Below, in pieces: positions 52,008 through 58,673 of a stretch of DNA of 64,000 bases. The stretch is taken from contig JABHDC010000077.1 in NCBI GenBank assembly GCA_018673255.1, positions 1 to 64,000 on the forward strand, written 5' to 3'. Every line of letters starts with the position of its first letter. Position 1 is the first letter of the stretch. The DNA is from Gemmatimonadota bacterium (lineage in GTDB: Bacteria > Latescibacterota > UBA2968 > UBA8231). The notes below the pieces were generated by a model. That model was not told the DNA's origin. It was given only the letters and a program-made list of their open reading frames with translations, and did not search any database. The position numbers and the translations under genes are program-made.

Positions 52008-52850
52008 CTAGTTCTGCGAGAATTCTCCGAGCAATTCGCCGCAGTTGTCGCGCAACTTAGACAACGCGCGATTGCGCAGTTGGCGTATCCGCTCGCGGGT
52101 CACGCCCAGCGTGTCACCGATTTCTTCCAGCGTCATGGGCTCACTGTCGCCGAGGCCGAAATAGGAACGCACGATATGGGTTTCGCGTTCGTCGAGGACG
52201 AGCAGGCAGCCACGGATCGTGCGCTTCATCTCGTCGTCGTTGTACACTTCGTCATGCTCTTCCTGCGGCCCGGCCAGCACACCGTGCAGGGTGGTTTCTT
52301 CGCCGGGATAGGCGGGCGCATCGAAGGAGAGGTCGGGCTGCCCGACTTCCATTGCATTGCGGGTCCGCTCGGCACTGATGTCGACCTGTTCGGCCAATTC
52401 GGCCGCCGTCGGTGAACGTCCCAGACGTTGCGACAATTTGCCGGACACCTTTTCCAGCTTCTGCAGGTCATTGATCTGGCTCATCGGGGGACGGGCGATG
52501 CGTCCCTGCTCGGCCAATGCCTTCAGAATGGCCTGTCGAATCCACCAGACGGCATAGGTGATGAATTTGAAGCCACGGGTCTCATCGAAGCGTTTGACCC
52601 CTTCCATGAGGCCGACATTTCCTTCGGAGATGAGCTCGGCCAGGCTGAGGCCATAGTCCCGGTAGTCGCGCGCAACGCTGACGACGAAGCGCAGGTTACA
52701 CTCGATGATCTCCTGACGGGCATCTTCCTCACCGGCCTTGGCCCGGGTGAAGAGTTCGAACTCCTGCGCCCTGCTCAGCGGTTCAGTGTTCTTGATCTGC
52801 TGCCAGTAGACTTCGATGGAATCCACTACCGGGGTAGTGCGGCTGGCCAC
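52008..52850 (-). CDS. RNA polymerase sigma factor, RpoD/SigA type
   Basis: 280 aa, the short form seen for primary sigma factors in Bacteroidetes and relatives. Region 1.2 (VDSIEVYWQQIKNTEPLSRAQE), region 2 (NLRFVVSVARDYRDYGLSLAELISEGNVGLMEGVKRFD, FITYAVWWIRQAI), region 3 and region 4.2 (MTLEEIGDTLGVTRERIRQL) are all present; region 1.1 is absent. GTG start with a perfect AGGAGG six bases upstream. The HVRSYFGL-type region 4.1 and absence of an RpoD N-terminal extension mean that it could also be a group 2 factor, but no other sigma gene is visible. A strong promoter and a palindrome lie upstream. Confidence 0.9.
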   Translation of the reverse strand: MASRTTPVVDSIEVYWQQIKNTEPLSRAQEFELFTRAKAGEEDARQEIIECNLRFVVSVARDYRDYGLSLAELISEGNVGLMEGVKRFDETRGFKFITYAVWWIRQAILKALAEQGRIARPPMSQINDLQKLEKVSGKLSQRLGRSPTAAELAEQVDISAERTRNAMEVGQPDLSFDAPAYPGEETTLHGVLAGPQEEHDEVYNDDEMKRTIRGCLLVLDERETHIVRSYFGLGDSEPMTLEEIGDTLGVTRERIRQLRNRALSKLRDNCGELLGEFSQN

Positions 52851-52880
52851 GGGTTGCCTCCTGGTGCCTGTGGTGGGAGA

Positions 52881-52902
52881 ACCTTAACGTCAACGTAAAG
52901 GT
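52881..52902 (-). promoter_or_regulatory. Palindrome over the start site of the sigma-factor gene
   Basis: ACCTTAACGT-CA-ACGTAAAGGT is a 10-2-10 dyad with one mismatch. It runs from about three bases upstream of the predicted start site into the 5' leader of the transcript, where a repressor could block initiation. Confidence 0.45.
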
Positions 52903-52904
52903 GC

Positions 52905-52933
52905 AATATATAGACGCCGCAGAACCGATGCAA
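52905..52933 (-). promoter_or_regulatory. Sigma70 promoter of the sigma-factor gene
   Basis: Minus strand TTGCAT (52933-52928), 17-bp spacer, TATATT (52910-52905). The start site would be near 52898, about 48 nt before the GTG. The region up to 53113 has no gene; it holds paired GGATCC palindromes (53031-53046), significance unknown. Confidence 0.7.
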
Positions 52934-53113
52934 GTTCCCTGAAATGGGGGCATTTCCTGAGGGTTTTGATGCTTCCAGGGCGTCTGGTGCTCAGTTAGAC
53001 GCGCCAATTCCCATAGGGATTCGGGCCGAGGGATCCTTTCGGATCCTGTCCGAGTATCCCATGTGGGCTACGTCCACGTCATTGCCTGTTCAAGCGAATA
53101 CCCGGACCGGCTC

Positions 53114-53554
53114 TTAGTCCATGGGCGGGCGGCGGCGCAGCCCCTTCTTCTGGCCCTGGCGATTCTTGCTGTCCAGGCGTCGGGCGACGGCGGCACGACC
53201 CGGGCGGGTCCGACGACGTGGTGGTGGAGGTGGCCGCAGTGCATCGGCCAACAGTTGTGCCAGGCGCTGGAGGCAGTCTTCGCGATTCCTGTGCTGGGAT
53301 CGGGTCTGCGAAGAGTGCACGATCAGGTGTCCCTCTTGCGTCAGGCGAGACGAGAGCCGGCTGCGAGCGCGTCGGCGCTGCTCGTCGCTCAGACTGGGAC
53401 TGCCCAGCAGATCAAATCGAAGTTGCGCCCGCGTATTGCTCTTGTTCACGTGCTGACCACCGGGCCCCGGAGACCGACCGTAGGTGAATACGAGTTCACC
53501 CAGGGGGATGACGGGGCCGCCGGCAATGGGCAGGCCTTCTGGTTGGTCGTTCAT
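53114..53554 (-). CDS. arfB: Alternative ribosome-rescue factor / peptidyl-tRNA hydrolase ArfB
   Basis: 146 aa. Class I release-factor-like domain with the GGQ motif (RSPGPGGQHVNKSNTR, about 29-44) and a basic C-terminal tail (RRTRPGRAAVARRLDSKNRQGQKKGLRRR) that in YaeJ/ArfB enters the mRNA channel of stalled ribosomes. There is no codon-recognition domain, so it is not RF1/RF2. The ATG at 53554 was chosen because the family begins there; the frame continues upstream without homology. It is not in an obvious operon with the sigma-factor gene, 264 bp away. Confidence 0.93.
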   Translation of the reverse strand: MNDQPEGLPIAGGPVIPLGELVFTYGRSPGPGGQHVNKSNTRAQLRFDLLGSPSLSDEQRRRARSRLSSRLTQEGHLIVHSSQTRSQHRNREDCLQRLAQLLADALRPPPPPRRRTRPGRAAVARRLDSKNRQGQKKGLRRRPPMD

Positions 53555-53666
53555 GGGCAGTCTACATTGTGAGCCGCAAGTTGCAGAAAGTCCGGCCGAG
53601 CACGGCTGGACGAGTCGTTGACAAAGCTCCGCCCCTCCCTCGACAGGCACAAGGAGATTTTCCGGT

Positions 53667-54821
53667 ATGGCATACAGAGCCGCCATCGTTGGCTGTGGAT
53701 CCATTGGACATGCACACATGGAAGGCTACCAACTCGTGGATGGCGTGGATGTCGTCGCCATCGTCGACCCGGTGCCCGAGGCGCGCGCCCACTATCTGGA
53801 GCAGTATCCGGATCTGTCGCTGCAGGAATACGCGACGGTCGACCAGATGCTGGCAGACGCCAAACCGGACATCGTCAGTGTCTGCACCTGGCATCTGTTG
53901 CACCCGGCACCGACCATCGCCGCGGCACAGGCCGGTGTGAAAGCCGTCATCTGTGAGAAACCGATGGCGATTGGAATGGGCGCCGCCAACAGCATGGTGG
54001 AAGCCTGCGACGTATCAGGTACGAAGCTGGTCATCAGTCACCAGCGCCGATTCACTCCGGGCTGGGAAAAGGGGCGACAACTGGTCGCAGATGGCGTGAT
54101 CGGCACGCCGCAATTCGTCACCAACAAGGTGCGTGAGGGGCTGACGAACTGGGGCACGCACACCATTGATGGCTCACGATTCGTGCTCGGCGACCCACGA
54201 GCAGAGTGGGTGATGGGCGCCGTTGAACGACGTACGGATCGATTCGAGCGTGACACGGCGATCGAGGATGCCTGCATGGGGCTGATCCATTTCGAAGGCG
54301 GTGTGCAGCTTTTTATTCAGTCGGACATGATGGCGGAGGGTGCCACGGCGGGGGGCTTCCAGATTCGCGGGACCGAAGGATTCATGGAGATCTCGGAGAC
54401 AACGATCCGGCTCCTCAACGACGATGGCTGGCAGGATGTGGAGATCGACCTCGATGACAACTACAAGGGCATCGGAGGCAGCACCAATGCGGCGCAGGTG
54501 CAGGAACTGCTGACCTGGCTTGATGGGGGCAGCGGGCATCGTGGTGATGGCCACACGGCGCGTGAGACGGTCGAAGTCATGATGGCGTTATACGAATCGG
54601 CCCGGCGCAACGAAGTCGTTCGCCTGCCCATGGAAGAGAAGGGCTATCCGCTGGACTTGATGATCGGCGAGGGCAACCTGCCCGTGCGGGAGGAGGGGCG
54701 CTACGATATTCGCAGCTTCCTCAGTTGGGAAGGCGTGGATCAAGACGCCTACCGGAAATTGCATGATGAAGGGGTCGGCCATCACCAGGCGATGCGACAA
54801 TTGCACGAGAAGAGATCGTGA
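53667..54821 (+). CDS. Gfo/Idh/MocA-family oxidoreductase
   Basis: 384 aa. N-terminal Rossmann fold with AIVGCGSIGHAHMEGY (glycine motif), VVAIVDPVPEAR, the PDIVSVCTWHLLHP segment, and EKPMAI with the catalytic lysine; C-terminal alpha/beta substrate domain. A perfect AAGGAG ribosome site precedes the ATG. Substrate is probably a sugar, inositol or related polyol; the family is too broad for more. It lies 60 bp upstream of a creatininase-family gene on the same strand, and the two may act on the same degradation route. Confidence 0.9.
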   Translation: MAYRAAIVGCGSIGHAHMEGYQLVDGVDVVAIVDPVPEARAHYLEQYPDLSLQEYATVDQMLADAKPDIVSVCTWHLLHPAPTIAAAQAGVKAVICEKPMAIGMGAANSMVEACDVSGTKLVISHQRRFTPGWEKGRQLVADGVIGTPQFVTNKVREGLTNWGTHTIDGSRFVLGDPRAEWVMGAVERRTDRFERDTAIEDACMGLIHFEGGVQLFIQSDMMAEGATAGGFQIRGTEGFMEISETTIRLLNDDGWQDVEIDLDDNYKGIGGSTNAAQVQELLTWLDGGSGHRGDGHTARETVEVMMALYESARRNEVVRLPMEEKGYPLDLMIGEGNLPVREEGRYDIRSFLSWEGVDQDAYRKLHDEGVGHHQAMRQLHEKRS

Positions 54822-54881
54822 CCGGGTGGTGATTCAACAGCATCACTCGGACCTATCGAATGGACAAGGAGAGGTCTGGTC

Positions 54882-55697
54882 ATGTACAACGTATCTCACG
54901 ATGGCACGAACAAGAAGATTCTCTGGCAGGAGATGCTGCGGCACGAATTCGAAGATGCCATCGGGCAGCAGCCGATTGTCATCATCCCTGTCGGATCGGT
55001 GGAACAGCATGGTCCACACTGTCCCATGGACGTGGACATCTCGGCACCTTTTCACATGGCATCTGAAGTGGCGCGGCGGGTGAATGACTTCCCCGTCATC
55101 GTGGCGCCCCCTGTGTGGTCGGGCTTCACTCACTACAACATGGGATTTGCGGGCACGATCTCACTGCAGCTGGAAACTTTTCAGGCCCTGATCGCTGACA
55201 TCTGCCGCAGCATTCACGCCAATGGATTCCACCGCATCATCACGGTCAATGGCCATGGCGGCAATGCAGCCCCGTGCCGCGCTGTGAGTTGGAAGCTGGC
55301 CGAAGAGGATGTCTTCACTGTCAGCTTCAACTGGTGGGATATGGTGGAGAAGGAGCTGCAGGAATGGTCTGCGACAGACGAGGGTGTCGGACACGGCGGG
55401 GAGTGGGAGACGGCGGTGCAACTGCATCTGCGTCCGCAGCTGATCGACGATGCACGCCGGAAGAGTGATACAGATCTGACCACGCCCTTCAAGGGCGACC
55501 TCGCCTTCGCCATGTTTGCCGAGCGGCGTCGGGACACGCGCGATGGAACTGGCGTGATGGGTGACGCCACAGCGGCGACGGCTGAAAAGGGTGCCCGGAT
55601 CTACGAACTGGCCTGCCAGCGGCTCGAGGCACTGTGTCGTGAGTATCACGAACTGCCCGTGCGACACTATCGGGAATTCGGGAGTCACTGCACCTGA
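54882..55697 (+). CDS. Creatininase-family amidohydrolase (second paralogue)
   Basis: 271 aa. Metal-site motifs: IPVGSVEQHGPHCPMDVD, VNGHGGNAAP and VGHGGEWETAV, equivalent to those in the paralogue at 4937-5722. They differ clearly in overall sequence, so they are old duplicates or separate imports. Ribosome site GGAGAGG precedes the ATG. The pairing with the Gfo/Idh/MocA dehydrogenase suggests a catabolic cassette. Substrate is not predicted. Confidence 0.88.
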   Translation: MYNVSHDGTNKKILWQEMLRHEFEDAIGQQPIVIIPVGSVEQHGPHCPMDVDISAPFHMASEVARRVNDFPVIVAPPVWSGFTHYNMGFAGTISLQLETFQALIADICRSIHANGFHRIITVNGHGGNAAPCRAVSWKLAEEDVFTVSFNWWDMVEKELQEWSATDEGVGHGGEWETAVQLHLRPQLIDDARRKSDTDLTTPFKGDLAFAMFAERRRDTRDGTGVMGDATAATAEKGARIYELACQRLEALCREYHELPVRHYREFGSHCT

Positions 55698-55750
55698 ACG
55701 GAGCAATGATCCGGCCGGTCTTGCAGGAGAATGAGATCCAGAACACGAGA

Positions 55751-55777
55751 CGCCCTGCCGGAAATACCGACAGGGCG
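55751..55777. terminator. Hairpin after the second creatininase gene
   Basis: CGCCCTG-CCGG-AAATA-CCG-A-CAGGGCG forms an almost perfect stem. There is no U-tract, so it is a weak terminator candidate. Confidence 0.5.
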
Positions 55778-55913
55778 ATCTCATTCGACGATTGTGCCAC
55801 TCTCGTGCGCATGCCGTGCGCGGCGAAAGCTTGTTTGCCGGCGGGATGGGTAATCCCGGGGGATTCCGGCGGGGAGACTACCTGATCGGATCGGAATAGG
55901 TATAAGAGATTCG

Positions 55914-56106
55914 ACTTGGTATCATGTAGTCTTCCCTAATACTATCGTCTGGCAAGTAGGATTCTTTAGCTAGAAATTCTCTCGCCGTAATCCGAACGAG
56001 ACGATAGTTTGTAAGCTATGTAAAAACAATGTCTTGTGTGATCCATGAGTCTCACTCGAGACGAATTCTATCGTCTGGTGAAGGGGATCTACATATGATA
56101 CCAAGT
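55914..56106. repeat. Small AT-rich element bounded by 12-bp inverted repeats (MITE-like candidate)
   Basis: ACTTGGTATCAT (55914-55925) is repeated exactly in reverse as ATGATACCAAGT (56095-56106); with a two-base gap the similarity extends to GTAG. Inside, CTATCGTCTGG occurs at 55942 and 56068 and in reverse as CGAGACGATAGT near 55997-56008. The 193-bp block is clearly poorer in GC than its surroundings and has no gene of its own. Its right end overlaps the 3' end of the O-antigen-ligase-like gene. No certain target-site duplication is seen. Nothing else is evident in 55698-56051 beyond this and the hairpin at 55751. Confidence 0.4.
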
Positions 56107-57407
56107 GATATAAAGATCAAAACTGATGTTGTCGGGATATGCAAGGGATAGCTGACCAGCCCATGGACAATCGTCGACAAGACAGCCACGACCCCTCCTT
56201 GGTACCACAGATGATTGGGCCACCGAACCCCGGTTCGCAGGCCAGTGGCAAGGGGTAACATCAGGATCCCCGTCAGAGCAACCAGGCCAAGGATGCCCTG
56301 CTCGGCGGTCACATGCAGGGCTTCATTGTGGGCAAAGCGGGCCCGGTCCCGTTGCAGGCCGATTTCGAGGCGTTTGTATTGTGGCAGCTGACGCAGCGCT
56401 GGCAACGACTGAGCATAGGCCGATTCGAAGCCGCCAGGGCCGACCCCCAGGAAGGGCTCTTGTTGAATCATCTGCCCTGCTGCAGACCACAACAGCAGGC
56501 GATGCTGAAGGGTCCTGTCACGGTCGCGCCCGTCAGCATCCAGAACCTCCCCGGTCTGCTGCAGGCGCTCACTGACCGACAGTATCCCATCCGGTGAATG
56601 CAACACAGGCCTCTCACTAAGGGCCAGCGTTGTCGCCGCCCACGTCGCGATCAACACGAGGCCGCGTCGGATGGCGTGGCGCCGCCGGTCACCGGACATA
56701 CCCCAGGTGATCCACAGACTCAGCAGCAGGATGGCAACCAGGGCACTGATCCAGGCGCCGCGGCTGCCCGACAGCAACAGGGCAGCATAGATGAGTCCAC
56801 TCTGGCACCAGAATCCCACCTTTGGCTCGCGCAGAAAGGCGATCGAGGCCAGGGGGAGGGCGAAGGCGCAGAAGCTGCCGAGATGATTGGGATTGCTGAA
56901 AACGCCAACGACACGGTCGGAGAACAGATCCGTCCGTGGCCAAATCGGGATATCCACCATCTGCGCCAGGCAGATCGCTGCAACAACGACGGCGGCCAGG
57001 CCGGTCATTCGCCCCAGAATCGCGATCGCTCGTGAGTCACCGCCCAACCACCAACCCAGCCATAACAAGACAACCCAGCAAGCATGAGTGATCACGCCCA
57101 GGATCGTCGCTGATGTACCCGCTGCAGTCGACAGCATGAGAGCCAGAGTCCAGAGTCCGGCCATGGCCAGCAGCGATCGGGGCGGCGTCAGGGGGTGTCC
57201 TCCCCGATGGGCCACAGACAGTGCGGCACTGGCCACCAGCAGCAGGAGTGTCCCCGCTGGCAGGAGGACTTCACGATCCAGGCCGGGTGGCGCGAACAGG
57301 AGTCCAAGGAACAAGGCCGATAGCGCCACGCTCATCCACTGCCGGTGCGTCTTCATGGAGACGCTCAATGACCATCCCATCCGTTGACTTTCTCTGAGGG
57401 AGCCCAT
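56052..57407 (-). CDS. O-antigen ligase / Wzy_C-type membrane protein
   Basis: 451 aa, polytopic: about ten hydrophobic segments and a large hydrophilic loop (about 265-375). The Wzy_C signature region is present: SGSRGAWISALVAI, the LLLWSAAGQMIQQEPFLGVGPGGFESAY segment and HNEALHVTAEQGILGLVAL. Family members join O-antigen or other polymers to lipid A or to proteins in the periplasm. Starts at 57407, 57380 and 57356 (all ATG) are possible; the first hydrophobic helix starts after the last of them. The last about 17 residues are encoded within a repeat-rich element, so the natural C-terminus may have been altered. Confidence 0.84.
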   Translation of the reverse strand: MGSLRESQRMGWSLSVSMKTHRQWMSVALSALFLGLLFAPPGLDREVLLPAGTLLLLVASAALSVAHRGGHPLTPPRSLLAMAGLWTLALMLSTAAGTSATILGVITHACWVVLLWLGWWLGGDSRAIAILGRMTGLAAVVVAAICLAQMVDIPIWPRTDLFSDRVVGVFSNPNHLGSFCAFALPLASIAFLREPKVGFWCQSGLIYAALLLSGSRGAWISALVAILLLSLWITWGMSGDRRRHAIRRGLVLIATWAATTLALSERPVLHSPDGILSVSERLQQTGEVLDADGRDRDRTLQHRLLLWSAAGQMIQQEPFLGVGPGGFESAYAQSLPALRQLPQYKRLEIGLQRDRARFAHNEALHVTAEQGILGLVALTGILMLPLATGLRTGVRWPNHLWYQGGVVAVLSTIVHGLVSYPLHIPTTSVLIFISLGIICRSPSPDDRIRLE

Positions 57408-57466
57408 AATTTCAGTGACTTCAATCTACTCTCACGCCTTGATCAGGAGCCATCGTCATCGCCAGG

Positions 57467-57679
57467 GTGAATCGCAAAGAATTTACGGCGAAGCTGAAGC
57501 CCGAGGAGATCGACTACAAGCGGCTCGACGTCCTCTCCCGTTTCCTCACGCCGATCGGCAAGATCGAACCGGCGCGGCGTACGGGGGCGACGCGCACGCA
57601 GCAGGCGCGTATTGTTCGCGCCATTAAGCGTGCCCGCTACCTCGGCCTCTTGCCGTATACCATCAACGACGCCCGCTGA
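57467..57679 (+). CDS. rpsR: 30S ribosomal protein bS18
   Basis: 70 aa from the GTG at 57467. The conserved core DYKRLDVLSRFLTPIGKI, TRTQQARIVRAIKRARYL and LLPYT is complete. bS18 binds the platform of the small subunit near bS6. It normally travels with rpsF, ssb and rplI, none of which is here. The GTG has no ribosome site at normal distance: AGGAG (57445-57449) is 17 nt away. In-frame ATC at 57458 sits eight bases from AGGAG and would give an N-terminus (M)ARVNRKEF like the usual MAR... of bS18. The start is therefore uncertain. Confidence 0.93.
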   Translation: MNRKEFTAKLKPEEIDYKRLDVLSRFLTPIGKIEPARRTGATRTQQARIVRAIKRARYLGLLPYTINDAR

Positions 57680-57689
57680 TCGACCCCTC

Positions 57690-58223
57690 ATGGGTGAGTC
57701 CGAGCTCTCTACGAGCGCCCGTGCATTAGGACTCATCGAGACCAGGGGTCTGGTCGGTGTGCTCGAAGCAGCAGATACCGCCGCCAAAGCCGCAGATGTC
57801 CAGTTGATGGGCATCGAGCGCATTGGCGGCGGTTTTGTGTCTCTGCGTCTCAGTGGCGAGGTGGCGGCTGTGCAGGCTGCCGTCCGCGCCGGATCTGCAG
57901 CGGCCAGAGATGTCAGTGAACTGGTCAGTGCCCACGTCATTCCGTCACCGCATCTGGATATGGACTCGATCTCTTCGAGTGCCCAATCAACCCGGGCCGA
58001 GAAGAAAGTTTCCAGGGCAGCCGTATTGGCACCGATCGCAGACACCGTTTCCGTCCCTGACGACATCGATCCCACCGAGTTGGCCCGGATGCCGGTGACG
58101 CGCCTGCGACAGCTGGCACGTCGTATCCCTGGTGTCCGGCTGCAAGGCAGAGAAGTGTCCCGGGCGAACAAGCAACAACTTCTCGCTGAGCTGCAACGCG
58201 TGCTCGGCCACGAGGAAGGATAG
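57690..58223 (+). CDS. Bacterial microcompartment shell protein (BMC-H type) with C-terminal SAP/Rho_N-like extension
   Basis: 177 aa. Single BMC domain at about 10-95: ALGLIETRGLVGVLEAADTA, the pore-loop region ERIGGGFVSLRLSGEVAAV (the usual K-I-G-S-G reads R-I-G-G-G) and the closing HVIPSPH. A linker follows (about 96-125) and then a helical module LARMPVTRLRQLARRI...LQGREVSRANKQQLLAEL (about 128-172) that resembles Rho_N/SAP or LEM-like nucleic-acid-binding folds. EutK has a comparable arrangement (BMC plus helix-turn-helix). It starts ten bases after rpsR and no other compartment gene is in the window. The ATG at 57690 begins the BMC region. Confidence 0.85.
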   Translation: MGESELSTSARALGLIETRGLVGVLEAADTAAKAADVQLMGIERIGGGFVSLRLSGEVAAVQAAVRAGSAAARDVSELVSAHVIPSPHLDMDSISSSAQSTRAEKKVSRAAVLAPIADTVSVPDDIDPTELARMPVTRLRQLARRIPGVRLQGREVSRANKQQLLAELQRVLGHEEG

Positions 58224-58226
58224 GCC

Positions 58227-58583
58227 ATGACCGACGAAACCACCGGCCAGGACGAAACAGTGCGAAATCAGGCCGACCGCCTTTGGGACAATCTCAAGCG
58301 CGGCCTACAGGATGGCGCCGAAATCGCCATGAGCAAGGCCGAGGAACTGACCCAGGTAGGTCGCGCGCGACTCGACGTTGCCGCCGCCAAGACGCGCCTC
58401 TCCCGCCTGCAGGCAGAGTTGGGCTCTCTGGTCTTCCAGATGCTCGAAGGTGGCCAGGTTATCTCCAGTGACGATACCGACATCGAGTCACTGCGTGGCC
58501 AGATCCGCACCGCCCAGGCAGACCTCGATGGTGCCGAGAGTGCTCACTGTGACGTGCGTCGCACCCACGACAGTCAGGATTAA
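58227..58583 (+). CDS. Small coiled-coil protein, unknown
   Basis: 118 aa, three bases after the shell-protein gene and so probably in the same operon. It is mostly helical: a charged helix (about 10-50), then RLDVAAAKTRLSRLQAELGSLVFQML, a heptad-rich segment like the short 'AKISELEKEIDKLY..LG..VY' proteins of Firmicutes and Bacteroidetes, and a further helix. There is no signal peptide or membrane segment. Function is unknown; by position it may attach to, or tune assembly of, the shell protein. Confidence 0.65.
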   Translation: MTDETTGQDETVRNQADRLWDNLKRGLQDGAEIAMSKAEELTQVGRARLDVAAAKTRLSRLQAELGSLVFQMLEGGQVISSDDTDIESLRGQIRTAQADLDGAESAHCDVRRTHDSQD

Positions 58584-58619
58584 CACGGCGAATTGATGTC
58601 ATTGCGGTAGAACGACAAA

Positions 58620-58637
58620 GGGCGCCCGCAGGCGCCC
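58620..58637 (-). terminator. Terminator of the lysine-tailed protein gene
   Basis: GGGCGCC-CGCA-GGCGCCC stem; on the minus strand CTTTGTCG follows. It separates two convergent genes. Confidence 0.6.
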
Positions 58638-58673
58638 CGTTGCATCAGAAGGAGTTGCGTCCCGAGTCGGGCG

